From Silvimonas sp. (lineage in GTDB: Bacteria > Pseudomonadota > Gammaproteobacteria > Burkholderiales > Chitinibacteraceae): a DNA stretch of 26,208 nucleotides. Positions 13,541 to 21,871 of this stretch are shown here, in pieces. The first letter of the stretch is position 1; the number at the start of each line of letters is the position of its first letter. The position numbers were made by a program, and so were the translations under genes. The notes under the pieces were generated by a model. It did no database searches. It had not been told where the DNA came from and saw nothing but the letters and a program-made list of their open reading frames with translations. The DNA is taken from assembly GCA_030151005.1 (NCBI GenBank), contig JASLES010000024.1:1-26208 (forward strand), read 5' to 3'.

Positions 13541-13585
13541 TGGGTTTTTTCTGATGGGTTGGCCGGTTGTTTGGCCCGGTGCTGG

Positions 13586-13612
13586 AAAAAGGCGGCTTTG
13601 GCTGCCTTTTTT
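13586..13612 (+). terminator. Intrinsic terminator after trpS
   Basis: AAAAAGGCGGC (13586-13596), loop TTTG, GCTGCC (13601-13606) and six T. The stem pairs over 11 positions with one G-U. It lies 46 bp after the trpS stop, inside the spacer before the flavoprotein gene. Confidence 0.85.
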
Positions 13613-13687
13613 ATTGCCGCAAGACGCAAATCCACCCCGTTGGCTAAACCCGGTAAAATCGGGTTTTTCCAGAAAGTGAACCAGCTC

Positions 13688-14854
13688 ATGCCGGTATGTG
13701 ACGTTGTAATTGTAGGTGCCGGCGCGGCGGGCATGATGTGTGCGGCTACTGCCGGCCAGCGTGGCCGCAAGGTGGTGTTGATCGACCATGCCACCAAACT
13801 GGCCGAGAAAATCCGCATTTCTGGCGGTGGCCGCTGCAATTTCACTAATCTGGATGCCCGGCCAGAGTGTTATCTCTCTGACAACCCGCATTACGTCAAA
13901 TCTGCCCTCGCGCGCTATACCCAGCACGATTTCATCAAGCTTGTGCAAAAACACGGCCTTGGGTTCCATGAAAAAACCCTGGGGCAATTGTTCTGTGATG
14001 ATGGCTCCCAAGCCATAATCGATATGCTCAAGGCCGAGGTCGACGCGGGCGGCACGACCTGGCGCATGGGCACGGCAGTACTGGCAGTGCGCCAGGTGGA
14101 AGGCGGTTTTGAGGTAGAGACCGCCGCAGAAACCTGGCAGTGTCAGTCATTGGTCGTTGCCAGCGGCGGCTTGTCGATTCCGCAAATCGGCGCGACGGCG
14201 TGGGGGTATGAACTGGCAAAGCAATTTGGTGTGAATGTGCTGCCGACCTCTGCGGCCCTGGTGCCGCTCACGTTCCAGCCACAAGACTTGTGGACCGAAC
14301 TGGCAGGCGTAGCCATTGACGACGTCGAAGTGAGCAGTGGCAAAGGCAAATTCCGCGAAGCCATCTTGCTGACGCATCGCGGGGTGTCGGGGCCGGCCAT
14401 TCTGCAGATTTCCTCCTACTGGCAGCCTGGCCAGCCCATCACGATCAACCTGTTGCCCGATGTGGATATGGCCGAATGGCTGGCGTCGGCCAGCCGTGAC
14501 GCGCACTTGTTGACCATTCTTTCTGAAAAACTTCCGCGCAGTTTTGCCCAGGCCTTCATCAGCCGGTGGGGCCAGAATTTACCGCTCAAGCAATACAGCC
14601 CCAAGCAACTGGCCAGCCTGACGCCGGCGTTGCAGCAATGGCAGATCGTGCCCTCCGGCACGGTAGGCTACAAAAAGGCGGAGGTTACCCGGGGTGGGGT
14701 GGATACGCGCGGGCTGGATTCCAAAACCATGATGGCGCGCAGCGTGCCCGGTTTGTTCTTTATCGGGGAGGTGGTTGATGTGACTGGCTGGCTGGGTGGG
14801 TATAACTTCCAGTGGGCCTGGTCGTCCGGCTATGCTGCGGGGAGTGTGGCTTGA
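13688..14854 (+). CDS. YhiN/BaiN (HI0933) family NAD(P)/FAD-dependent oxidoreductase
   Basis: A 388-residue flavoprotein. The N-terminus is an FAD-binding Rossmann motif (VVIVGAGAAGMMCAATAGQRG, residues 6-25). ISGGGRCNFTN, characteristic of the HI0933/YhiN family, follows near residue 45. The C-terminus has TVGYKKAEVTRGGVDTR and LFFIGEVVDVTGWLGGYNFQWAWSSGYAAG, the second FAD-contacting block. Physiological reactions are unknown for most members; BaiN in gut clostridia is linked to bile-acid reduction, but that should not be transferred here. The ATG at 13688 was chosen because it begins four residues before the FAD strand; the frame extends 43 codons upstream through the trpS terminator. Transcription is probably independent of trpS. 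Confidence 0.93.
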   Translation: MPVCDVVIVGAGAAGMMCAATAGQRGRKVVLIDHATKLAEKIRISGGGRCNFTNLDARPECYLSDNPHYVKSALARYTQHDFIKLVQKHGLGFHEKTLGQLFCDDGSQAIIDMLKAEVDAGGTTWRMGTAVLAVRQVEGGFEVETAAETWQCQSLVVASGGLSIPQIGATAWGYELAKQFGVNVLPTSAALVPLTFQPQDLWTELAGVAIDDVEVSSGKGKFREAILLTHRGVSGPAILQISSYWQPGQPITINLLPDVDMAEWLASASRDAHLLTILSEKLPRSFAQAFISRWGQNLPLKQYSPKQLASLTPALQQWQIVPSGTVGYKKAEVTRGGVDTRGLDSKTMMARSVPGLFFIGEVVDVTGWLGGYNFQWAWSSGYAAGSVA

Positions 14855-14866
14855 GGCAGAGTCCAC

Positions 14867-14897
14867 AAAAAAACGGCGTCATATGACGCCGTTTTTT
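14867..14897. terminator. Bidirectional intrinsic terminator
   Basis: Seven A, CGGCGTC (14874-14880), loop ATAT, GACGCCG (14885-14891), six T. It sits between the convergent flavoprotein and cytochrome b561 genes and can serve both. Confidence 0.93.
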
Positions 14898-14917
14898 ATT
14901 GGACAATGACGCCCGAA

Positions 14918-15445
14918 TCAACGCATACGCATGCGGCTCATAATGCCGTCTTTGAGTACAAACTGGTGGAACAGCGCCGCCAGGATATGCAGCCCCACAA
15001 TGTAGTAGACGGCATTGCCGACAAACTCGTGAAAGTCTTTCACCGGCCCGCGCAGATCGGGGTTGGCGGCAAAGAGGTGCGGCAGGGCAGCGCCAAAGAA
15101 CATCACGTCACGCCCACCGGCCTGCACGAAGTAAATGCCGGCCAGCGGCAGCGCAAACATCACCACGTACATCAGCAAATACATCAGTTTGGCGGCTGCG
15201 GTTTGCCATAGCGGGCCCGGCACCTCACGCGGGGCAGGGCGGGTGACGCGGACCAGCACGCGCACACAGGCCAGTAACAACACCAGTACACCCGCTGTCA
15301 TGTGGATCATGGTGATGAACGGGCGCGACGGGTCTGTTTTGGGGATGAAGCCACGGTATTCAATGGCGGCCAGCGCCACGACAAACAGCAGAAACATCAA
15401 CCAGTGCAGCAGCACCAGCGAAGGTGCATAGCGGTTTTGTTGCAT
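14918..15445 (-). CDS. Cytochrome b561 family protein
   Basis: A 175-residue diheme b-type cytochrome with four helices, the bacterial CybB type. Candidate heme ligands are His14 (VLLHWLMFLLFV), His48 (MIHMTAGVLVLLLA), the His of VKDFHEFVGNAVYYIVGLHILAALFHQFV and the His in GLHILAALFH. This family moves electrons between the quinone pool and periplasmic partners, and E. coli CybB is a superoxide:ubiquinone oxidoreductase. The ATG at 15445 has a GGGG-type site about 10 bp upstream. It is monocistronic, downstream of the dapB terminator on the same strand. The physiological partner is unknown. Confidence 0.92.
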   Translation of the reverse strand: MQQNRYAPSLVLLHWLMFLLFVVALAAIEYRGFIPKTDPSRPFITMIHMTAGVLVLLLACVRVLVRVTRPAPREVPGPLWQTAAAKLMYLLMYVVMFALPLAGIYFVQAGGRDVMFFGAALPHLFAANPDLRGPVKDFHEFVGNAVYYIVGLHILAALFHQFVLKDGIMSRMRMR

Positions 15446-15524
15446 GAAGCCGTATCCCCATCAATTGAATCGAATGAAGCCGCCATTCTGGCTGGCGGTA
15501 CTTAATCAGCGCTTAACACAAATC

Positions 15525-15550
15525 AAAAGCGCCCCGATTTGACGGGGCGC
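15525..15550 (-). terminator. Intrinsic terminator of the bamE-dapB unit
   Basis: On the minus strand GCGCCCCG (15550-15543), loop TCAAAT, CGGGGCGC (15536-15529) and a TTTT run at 15528-15525. It lies 34 bp after the dapB stop codon. Confidence 0.85.
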
Positions 15551-15583
15551 AATTGAGTGTCTTGAAATACAGCGGCTGTGTGC

Positions 15584-16384
15584 TCAACGCAAACCCAGCA
15601 CGTCTTGCATATCAAACAAGCCGCTCTTTTTGTCTTGCAAGAAGCGCGCAGCCCGCAACGAACCTGCAGAGTAGATCACGCGGCTGGACGCCTTGTGGCT
15701 GACCTCTACGCGCTCGCCCATGCCGGCAAAGATGACAGTGTGGTCGCCCACAACATCTCCACCACGCAAGGTGGCAAAGCCGATGGTCGACGGTGCACGT
15801 TCACCGGTGATGCCTTCACGGTCATATACGGCGACATCTTTCAACTGGCGGCCTTGCGCTTCGGCCACGACTTCGCCCATGCGTAATGCTGTGCCAGACG
15901 GGGCATCCACTTTCATGCGGTGGTGCATTTCCAGGATTTCAATGTCATAGCCAGTTGCCAGCGATTTGGCGGCGACTTCCAGCAACTTGAATACCAGGTT
16001 CACGCCCACGCTCATGTTCTGTGCGTAGACCACACCGATATCGGCAGCGGCAGCGCTGATGGCGGCTTTGTCCGCATCGCTCATGCCGGTGGTGCCAATG
16101 ACAATGTTCACGCCGTGCTGGCGGCAAACCTCAAGGTGCGCCAGCGTGCCTTCCGGCCGCGTGAAGTCGATCAGCACATCTGCATGAGCCAGTGTGTTGA
16201 TGTCATCCGTAATCAGGACGCCGCTTTCCTTGCCAAGGAACGCGGTGGCATCCAGCCCCAGTGCGGGGCTGCCAGCGCGATCCAGCGCGACGGCCAGTTG
16301 GCAATCATCGCTCTGGGCAACGGCTTCGATCAGCATGCGGCCCATGCGGCCGCTGCTGCCGGCAATGGCAATCTTCAAAGACAT
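15584..16384 (-). CDS. dapB: 4-hydroxy-tetrahydrodipicolinate reductase
   Basis: A 266-residue enzyme of the diaminopimelate/lysine pathway, reducing 4-hydroxy-tetrahydrodipicolinate with NAD(P)H in the cytoplasm. Visible motifs are the nucleotide-binding loop IAIAGSSGRMGR (5-16), VLIDFTRPEGTLAHL (70-84), IGTTGMSDADKAAI and the catalytic/substrate block EILEMHHRMKVDAPSGTA (149-166) with His154, His155 and Lys158. Length matches the family. It starts 23 bp after the bamE stop on the same strand with no terminator between, so bamE and dapB appear co-transcribed. A GC-rich terminator follows. Confidence 0.97.
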   Translation of the reverse strand: MSLKIAIAGSSGRMGRMLIEAVAQSDDCQLAVALDRAGSPALGLDATAFLGKESGVLITDDINTLAHADVLIDFTRPEGTLAHLEVCRQHGVNIVIGTTGMSDADKAAISAAAADIGVVYAQNMSVGVNLVFKLLEVAAKSLATGYDIEILEMHHRMKVDAPSGTALRMGEVVAEAQGRQLKDVAVYDREGITGERAPSTIGFATLRGGDVVGDHTVIFAGMGERVEVSHKASSRVIYSAGSLRAARFLQDKKSGLFDMQDVLGLR

Positions 16385-16407
16385 GTTCGATAGTTCCGTC
16401 GGGTGAC

Positions 16408-16872
16408 TTATTGCTGAACGGCGGCCGCAGAGGCATCCGACGCACGGGCGACTGGCGTGGCGGAGGCCACTGCAGCCGCGGTGGCCGGATCAGTCAGCGC
16501 CGGCGCGCTGGCATCGTCAGCACCCAGCTTGACCAGCTTGCTGGCTGGCAGGACGTCGCCGGTCCAGCTCTTGAGTTTGTCGCTCTCAAACACCACGTGG
16601 AAGGTGTGCTTCTCGCGCAGTGAACCGCCCTTGGCATCGGTGTAGATGTAATCCCAACGATCAGCGTGGAACGGGTCGGTCAAGAGCGGGGTGCCCAGTA
16701 CAAAGCGGACCTGGCTGCGGGTCATGCCTTCTTTCAATTGGGAGACCTGATCCTGGGTGACTTCATTGCCCTGTGGAATGGCGAGTTTGTACGGGGTAAG
16801 AACATTGGCAACGTTGCAGCCAGCCAGTACGGTGGCGGCGGCAAGGGCCAGCAGAAATGATTTGATGTGCAT
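16408..16872 (-). CDS. bamE: Outer membrane protein assembly factor BamE, lipoprotein
   Basis: A 154-residue lipoprotein. Residues 1-19 are a type II signal with lipobox LAGC, so Cys19 is acylated. The SmpA/OmlA domain follows: YKLAIPQGNEVTQDQVSQLKEGMTRSQVRFVLGTPLLTDPFHADRWDYIY, then LREKHTFHVVFESDKLKSWTGD. BamE supports the BAM beta-barrel insertion machine in the outer membrane. A C-terminal tail of about 45 residues rich in Ala, Ser, Thr and Pro is absent from the shorter E. coli protein and is probably disordered. The ATG at 16872 was chosen because it starts the signal peptide; the frame runs 16 codons further upstream. It is divergent from fur. Confidence 0.95.
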   Translation of the reverse strand: MHIKSFLLALAAATVLAGCNVANVLTPYKLAIPQGNEVTQDQVSQLKEGMTRSQVRFVLGTPLLTDPFHADRWDYIYTDAKGGSLREKHTFHVVFESDKLKSWTGDVLPASKLVKLGADDASAPALTDPATAAAVASATPVARASDASAAAVQQ

Positions 16873-17030
16873 GCGTCTGGGCTGTTTCACAACGTGGATC
16901 GGTTGGAGCGTATGGAGCAAACGCTATATCATAACCTGTTCTTGCGGCTTGCCGCAGCCACGTGGCACAACTTGTCGACCAGATTGGTGAATCTGCGTGG
17001 ATACCATCGACCTACATGACGGGGTAAGCA

Positions 17031-17447
17031 ATGAGTTCTGCTGCTGATCTGAAAGAAATGGGCCTGAAGGCCACCGGCCCCCGCCTGCGCATCATGAACC
17101 TGTTCGAAACCAGCGAGCAGCGCCATATGACGGCTGAAGATGTATACCGGCTGTTGTTGTCCGAAAACATCGACATTGGCTTGGCCACCGTATACCGGGT
17201 GCTGACCCAGTTTGAACAAGCCGGCATCCTGGTTCGCCACCATTTCGAAACCGGCAAGGCCGTATTCGAGATGAATCAGGGCGGCCACCATGATCACCTG
17301 GTTTGCATGAAATGCGGCAAGGTGGAAGAGTTCTGCGATCCGGAAATCGAAAAGCGCCAGGACGCCATTGCCGCGAAACATGGCTTTGAAATCCAGGACC
17401 ATGAAATGTACCTGTACGGGCTGTGCGCCAACTGCCGTATCAAGTAA
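17031..17447 (+). CDS. fur: Ferric uptake regulator
   Basis: A 138-residue Fur. The N-terminal winged helix contains LKATGPRLRIMNLFE and the recognition helix IGLATVYRVLTQFEQAGI (49-66). The metal sites are visible: His32, HHDH (86-89) and the structural zinc cysteines C92-MK-C95 and C132-AN-C135. It is an Fe(II)-dependent repressor of iron uptake genes. A GGGGTAA site precedes the ATG. The 158-bp divergent spacer with bamE contains a TATGAT (minus strand, 16933-16928) suitable as a -10 for bamE and a TGCGGC-TT-GCCGCA palindrome (16943-16956), but no recognisable Fur box. The aat gene follows after 30 bp without a terminator. Confidence 0.97.
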   Translation: MSSAADLKEMGLKATGPRLRIMNLFETSEQRHMTAEDVYRLLLSENIDIGLATVYRVLTQFEQAGILVRHHFETGKAVFEMNQGGHHDHLVCMKCGKVEEFCDPEIEKRQDAIAAKHGFEIQDHEMYLYGLCANCRIK

Positions 17448-17477
17448 CACGCTATCGCCGCGCGACAGGAGGCACGG

Positions 17478-18179
17478 GTGATTGCATGGCTGAATGACAG
17501 CAACCGCTTTCCGCCATTGCAGCACGCAATGGTCGAACCGAACGGCCTCCTGGCCGCAGGGGGCGATCTGTCTGCCGAGCGGCTGCTGGCCGCTTATTAT
17601 CAAGGGATTTTTCCCTGGTATATGCCGGGCGAGCCCATTTTGTGGTGGAGCCCGAATCCACGCATGGTGCTGATGCCACAGGCACTACACGTGCCCGGCT
17701 CGCTGGAAAAAACCTTGCGCAACAAACCCTATCGGGTCACCTTTGATCTGGCCTTTGACGAGGTCATGGCCGGTTGTGCCGCGCCACGGCGGGGAGAAGA
17801 CCTGACCTGGATCAGCCAGGAAATCCGGGATGGCTATGGTCAGTTGCATCAACTGGGTTACGCCCACAGCGCAGAGTGCTGGATGGCCGGTGAACTGGTC
17901 GGCGGTCTTTATGGTGTGGCTATCGGCAACATGTTTTATGGCGAATCCATGTTTGCACGGCGGCCGGACGCCTCCAAGCTGGCGTTTGTGCATCTTGTCC
18001 GGTATTTGCAGCAACAGGGGTTTGGCATGATCGATTGTCAGATGCATACTGAACATCTGGCCCGATTTGGTGCAAATGAAATTGATCGGGACCAGTTTGC
18101 CCGCCAACTGGCGCAATTGGTGACGGCACCCAGAGTACCCGAGCGCTGGCAATACGATTTCCATAATCCGGGAAGCTGA
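17478..18179 (+). CDS. aat: Leucyl/phenylalanyl-tRNA--protein transferase
   Basis: A 233-residue enzyme that adds Leu or Phe from charged tRNA to N-terminal Arg or Lys, creating an N-degron for ClpS/ClpAP. Family motifs are clear: GLLAAGGDLSAERLLAAYYQGIFPWYMPGEPILWWSPNPR (23-62), GGLYGVAIGNMFYGESMF and ASKLAFVHLVRYL. The start is a GTG at 17478 with an AGGAGG ribosome site about 8 bp upstream, which decides the choice. The gene lies 30 bp after fur and 1 bp before bpt. Confidence 0.97.
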   Translation: MIAWLNDSNRFPPLQHAMVEPNGLLAAGGDLSAERLLAAYYQGIFPWYMPGEPILWWSPNPRMVLMPQALHVPGSLEKTLRNKPYRVTFDLAFDEVMAGCAAPRRGEDLTWISQEIRDGYGQLHQLGYAHSAECWMAGELVGGLYGVAIGNMFYGESMFARRPDASKLAFVHLVRYLQQQGFGMIDCQMHTEHLARFGANEIDRDQFARQLAQLVTAPRVPERWQYDFHNPGS

Positions 18180-18180
18180 T

Positions 18181-18954
18181 ATGAATCCGCGTGGTCACAC
18201 GCTGCAACTTCAGTTTTACGCGACGACGTCTTATCCCTGCAGCTATTTGCCTGAGCGGATGGCGCGCTCGCAAGTGGCTGTGCCTTCCGAGTTGATCGAC
18301 GCCCGCACATACAGCCAGTTGGTGCTGCACGGCTTTCGGCGCAGTGGGCAGTTTGTGTATCGCCCACATTGTGATCACTGCCAGGCTTGCGTGCCGGTGC
18401 GTATCCCGGCGGCCGAGTTTGTGGCAGACCGCTCGCAACGGCGTGCGCAAAAACAGCACGGCAATTTGCGCACCCGCCTCCTTGGGCTAGAGTACTCCGA
18501 GGCACATTTTCAGCTCTACCAGCGCTACCAATTGATCCGGCACGCCGGCGGCGGTATGGATCAAGACAACCGTGAGCAGTACGAGAACTTCATTCTCAAG
18601 AGCAATGTCGCCAGCTTTCTGGCGGAGTTCCGCGACGATACCGGTGTACGCATGGTCAGCCTGATCGACCAGCTAGATGATGGGCTGTCTTCCGTGTACA
18701 CGTTTTACGATCCGGATGTCGAAGGCGCCAGCTATGGCGTGTTCAATATCCTCTGGCAGGTGGGGCTGGCGCGGCAACTGGGCTTGCCGTATCTCTATCT
18801 GGGGTACTGGATCGAAGATTGCCGCAAGATGGCCTACAAAACCCGCTATCAGCCCATGGAAGGGCTGGTGAATGGCGAATGGCAGCGCCTGCCGGCCACC
18901 CCGCCCAAGGCGGCAGAGGATAACCGCCGGATTATCACGCTGCAGCAGAAGTAA
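18181..18954 (+). CDS. bpt: Aspartate/glutamate leucyltransferase (bacterial N-end rule transferase)
   Basis: A 257-residue protein of the arginyl-transferase (ATE1) superfamily, bacterial Bpt type, which adds Leu to N-terminal Asp or Glu. Motifs are Y..T.YPCSYLPERMARSQV near residues 13-33, the cysteine patch HCDHCQACVPVRIP (62-75), YENFILKS, SVYTFYDPD and LGLPYLYLGYWIEDCRKMAYKTRYQP near residues 201-226. The ATG overlaps no upstream codon but is only 1 bp from the aat stop, so translation is probably coupled. Aat and Bpt together feed destabilising residues to ClpS. The tail after residue 235 is variable. A strong terminator follows. Confidence 0.96.
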   Translation: MNPRGHTLQLQFYATTSYPCSYLPERMARSQVAVPSELIDARTYSQLVLHGFRRSGQFVYRPHCDHCQACVPVRIPAAEFVADRSQRRAQKQHGNLRTRLLGLEYSEAHFQLYQRYQLIRHAGGGMDQDNREQYENFILKSNVASFLAEFRDDTGVRMVSLIDQLDDGLSSVYTFYDPDVEGASYGVFNILWQVGLARQLGLPYLYLGYWIEDCRKMAYKTRYQPMEGLVNGEWQRLPATPPKAAEDNRRIITLQQK

Positions 18955-19017
18955 GCGCAGGGTAGGGGTCAAGAGAAATGATCAAGGCCCATCAAGACCC
19001 ATCAATGCAAGGCTAAT

Positions 19018-19047
19018 AAAAAAGCCGGATCAATGATCCGGCTTTTT
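19018..19047. terminator. Bidirectional intrinsic terminator
   Basis: AAAAAA, GCCGGATC (19024-19031), loop AAT, GATCCGGC (19035-19042), TTTTT. It separates the convergent bpt (plus) and prlC (minus) genes and can end both transcripts. Confidence 0.94.
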
Positions 19048-19069
19048 GCTGGGCGGCGATCTGCTGCGA

Positions 19070-21097
19070 TCAGGCCGCCAGGCCGTTGTGGCGCAGCAGG
19101 GCATCGGTCTGCGGGGCACGCCCCCGGAAAGCGATAAACGATTCCAGCGCCGGCCGGCTGCCGCCACGGGCCAGGATTTCCTTGCGGAACCGTGCGCCGG
19201 TTTGCGGATTGAGCACGCCGCTTTCCTCAAATGCCGCATACGCATCAGCCGACAACACTTCTGCCCATTTGTAGCTGTAATACCCGGCCGCATAGCCGCC
19301 GGCAAAGATATGGCTAAAGCTATTGGGGAAGCGGTGGTAATCCGGTACGCGCGGGGCGTCGAACTCATCCAGCAACTGGAAATACCGCTGCAGTGCGCGC
19401 GGGCCGGTGGCGTCCACATGCAATTCCATGTCGAACACGCTGAACACAATCTGCCGGATCATGGCCGAGCCAGACATGAAGTTGCGGGCGGCCAGCATTT
19501 TATCGAACAGTGCCCGCGGCAAAGCCTCGCCGGTGTTCACATGGTGGGTCAGTTGCGGCAAGAGCTGCCATTCCCAGCAGAAGTTTTCCATGAACTGGCT
19601 GGGGAGTTCGACGGCATCCCACTCCACGCCGTTGATACCAGAGACATCGCGTTCATCCACTTCGGTCAGCAAGTGATGCAAGGCGTGGCCGGTTTCGTGG
19701 AACAGCGTGATGACATCATCGTGCGGCAGCAGCGCCGGTTTGCCTTCAACACCCTTGGCAAAGTTGCAGATGATCAGCGCAACCGGGGTTTGCACCGTGC
19801 CATCCGGCAGTTTGTGGCGACTGCGGACTTCGTTCATCCACGCGCCGCCTTGCTTGCCTTCGCGCGCATACATATCCATGTAAAGGCCGCCCACCAGGCT
19901 GCCATCTTTGTTGCGCAGTTCAAAGTACCGTACATCTGCATGCCAGACCGGCGCCTCGGCCGGCACAAACTGCAAGCCGTAGAGCGTTTCCACCAGATGG
20001 AACAGCCCCTGGATGACCGTGGGCTCGGTGAAATACTGTTTTACTTCTTGCTCGGAAAACGCATAGCGCGCCTCACGCAGTTTCTCGGAGACATAGGTCT
20101 GGTCCCACGGTTCAAGCGTAGTGATACCCAGTTCGTCCTGGGCAAAACGCAGCAATTCGGTGCGGTCGGCCTGCATGTACGGTTTGGCCCGATGGCCCAG
20201 ATCGCGCAAGAAACCCAATACTTCGGCCGGTGTATTGGCCATTTTGGTTTCCAGCGACTCCTGACCGTAGCTACCAAAACCCAGCAATTGCGCGCCTTCC
20301 TGGCGCAGGGTGTGAATACGGTCGATCAGCGGAGAGTTATTCCAGTCGCTCTTGCCAAACTCCGCCGCCCGCGTAGCGTACGCGTGGTAAAGCTGTTCGC
20401 GCAGTTTGCGGTTGGTGGCGTATTGCATGACCGGGAAATAGCTCGGCATTTTCAGGGTCAGTTTGTAGCCCGGCTTGCCATCTGCCTCTGCCTGCGCGCG
20501 TGCAGAGGCCAGATTGTCTTGTGGCAGGCCATCAAGTTCGGCCACGTTTTCGATATACAGCGCAAAGTCATCCGTGGCATCCAGCACGTTTTGGGAGAAA
20601 CGCGTGGTCAGCTCAGAGAGTTCTTCGGCAATTTCCTTGAAGCGCTGTTTCTCGGCGGCCGGCAATTCTGCGCCGGAAAGACGAAAACCTCGCAGCGCAT
20701 GATCAATCACCACGCGGCGGGCCGGGGCAAATCCGGCATAGGCCGGGCTGGCGGCAATGGCTTTGTAATGGGCATACAGCGCTTCGTTCTGGCCCAGTTC
20801 GGTAAAGAAATTAGAGATCCGCGGAATATTGCTGTTATAGGCTTCACGCAGTTCCGGGGTATTGACCACGCTTTCCAGGTGGCCCACGGTACCCCAAGCG
20901 CGGCCGAGATTTTCCAGCACTTCATCAAGGGGTACGACAAAGCTTTCCCATGTGGCGTTTTGCAGTTTTTCCGCATGCGCCACTGCGGCGGCGGCGGCGG
21001 CCAGCAATTCATCCAGCGCGGGAGAAACATGCTCCGGGCGAACCTCTGCATAACGGGGCAGGCCGGAAAAATCGAGCAAAGGATTGGCTTGGGTCAT
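19070..21097 (-). CDS. prlC: Oligopeptidase A (M3 family zinc metallopeptidase)
   Basis: A 675-residue cytoplasmic oligopeptidase, matching the usual 680. The zinc site is HETGH (467-471) in VITLFHETGHALHHLL, followed by VEWDAVELPSQFMENFCWE with the third ligand Glu. FELRNKDGSLVGGLYMDMYAREGKQGGAWMNE and FAGGYAAGYYSYKWAEVLSADAYAAFEE are also typical. It degrades signal peptides and short peptides. I chose the ATG at 21097 because the protein then begins MTQANPLLDF, aligning with E. coli MTNPLL; an in-frame GTG at 21124 would add nine residues. It is monocistronic, divergent from the carbonic-anhydrase-like gene. Confidence 0.97.
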   Translation of the reverse strand: MTQANPLLDFSGLPRYAEVRPEHVSPALDELLAAAAAAVAHAEKLQNATWESFVVPLDEVLENLGRAWGTVGHLESVVNTPELREAYNSNIPRISNFFTELGQNEALYAHYKAIAASPAYAGFAPARRVVIDHALRGFRLSGAELPAAEKQRFKEIAEELSELTTRFSQNVLDATDDFALYIENVAELDGLPQDNLASARAQAEADGKPGYKLTLKMPSYFPVMQYATNRKLREQLYHAYATRAAEFGKSDWNNSPLIDRIHTLRQEGAQLLGFGSYGQESLETKMANTPAEVLGFLRDLGHRAKPYMQADRTELLRFAQDELGITTLEPWDQTYVSEKLREARYAFSEQEVKQYFTEPTVIQGLFHLVETLYGLQFVPAEAPVWHADVRYFELRNKDGSLVGGLYMDMYAREGKQGGAWMNEVRSRHKLPDGTVQTPVALIICNFAKGVEGKPALLPHDDVITLFHETGHALHHLLTEVDERDVSGINGVEWDAVELPSQFMENFCWEWQLLPQLTHHVNTGEALPRALFDKMLAARNFMSGSAMIRQIVFSVFDMELHVDATGPRALQRYFQLLDEFDAPRVPDYHRFPNSFSHIFAGGYAAGYYSYKWAEVLSADAYAAFEESGVLNPQTGARFRKEILARGGSRPALESFIAFRGRAPQTDALLRHNGLAA

Positions 21098-21247
21098 AGG
21101 GGACTCGTTTAATATGTCGGACACCCGGCGGCGCCGGTGTCGCAGGGTTACGGGTCCGCGTCAGGCATGGTGCCCGGCGAAACCAACTATCATCTCTATC
21201 ATCTGTCTAGATGTACGCGCTGTTCACAATTATCAAGCGAGAAATGC

Positions 21248-21811
21248 ATGGCTGTTGAAACTTTTGAAGGGCATGTACCTGTGGTACCCGCCACCGCGTG
21301 GATCCACCCTTCTGCGCAAGTGATTGGTGAAACCACGCTGGGGCAAGATGTATCGATCTGGCCTGGCGCAGTGTTACGCGGCGATGTGAATTTTATCCGG
21401 GTGGGGGACGACAGCAATATTCAGGATTGCAGCGTCTTGCACACCACGCACCGCCGTCCGGAAGACCCCAATGGCGCGCCGCTGATCATTGGTGAACGGG
21501 TCACGGTTGGCCACGGCGTCATGCTGCACGGCTGCACCATTGGCAATGAGTGCCTGATCGGCATGGGTAGCATTGTGCTGGACCGCGTGGTGATCGAAGA
21601 CCATGTGATGCTGGGTGCAGGCTCACTGGTGCCACCAGGCAAGGTGCTGAAATCCGGCTTTCTGTACGTGGGCCGCCCGGCCCTGCAGGTGCGCGCACTC
21701 ACGCCGGCAGAAATCGCCCATTTTGCCTATTCGGCGCAGCACTATGTGAAGCTGATGAAGAAGTATCGGGAACGGGATGCTGCGGCGGCAAGGGATGCTG
21801 AGCACGGCTGA
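21248..21811 (+). CDS. Gamma carbonic anhydrase family protein (YrdA-like)
   Basis: A 187-residue left-handed beta-helix protein with hexapeptide repeats (VIGETTLGQDVSIWPGAVLRGDVNFIRVGDDSNIQD). The three zinc-ligand histidines of the family are in place: His65 (SVLHTTH), His89 and His94 (VGHGVMLHG). The end, GRPALQVRALTPAEIAHFAYSAQHYVKLMKKY, is the usual C-terminal helix. Members trimerise; many, including YrdA, show little or no carbonic anhydrase activity because the catalytic acidic loop is missing, as appears to be so here. The ATG at 21248 was chosen over a start at 21137, which adds 37 unrelated residues. A terminator follows. Confidence 0.94.
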   Translation: MAVETFEGHVPVVPATAWIHPSAQVIGETTLGQDVSIWPGAVLRGDVNFIRVGDDSNIQDCSVLHTTHRRPEDPNGAPLIIGERVTVGHGVMLHGCTIGNECLIGMGSIVLDRVVIEDHVMLGAGSLVPPGKVLKSGFLYVGRPALQVRALTPAEIAHFAYSAQHYVKLMKKYRERDAAAARDAEHG

Positions 21812-21823
21812 GGTACGCATCAA

Positions 21824-21857
21824 CATGAAAAAAGGGCCCGAAGGCCCTTTTTTCATG
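21824..21857. terminator. Bidirectional intrinsic terminator
   Basis: The arms are perfectly symmetric over 15 bases: CATGAAAAAAGGGCC, loop CGAA, GGCCCTTTTTTCATG. It lies between the convergent carbonic-anhydrase-like gene and the lipoprotein gene. Confidence 0.94.
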
Positions 21858-21871
21858 AACATGCCAGGTGT

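Noticed and set aside
12434..14011. A 525-codon open frame on the minus strand across trpS
   Set aside because: It is antisense to trpS, the terminator and the next gene. The sense strand encodes clear HLGH and KMSKS motifs.
16873..17030. Fur box in the bamE-fur spacer
   Set aside because: No stretch close to the GATAATGATAATCATTATC consensus is visible.
19046..21112. A 688-codon open frame on the plus strand
   Set aside because: It is the antisense shadow of prlC. The minus-strand product has all M3 peptidase motifs, while the plus-strand product has no recognisable domain.
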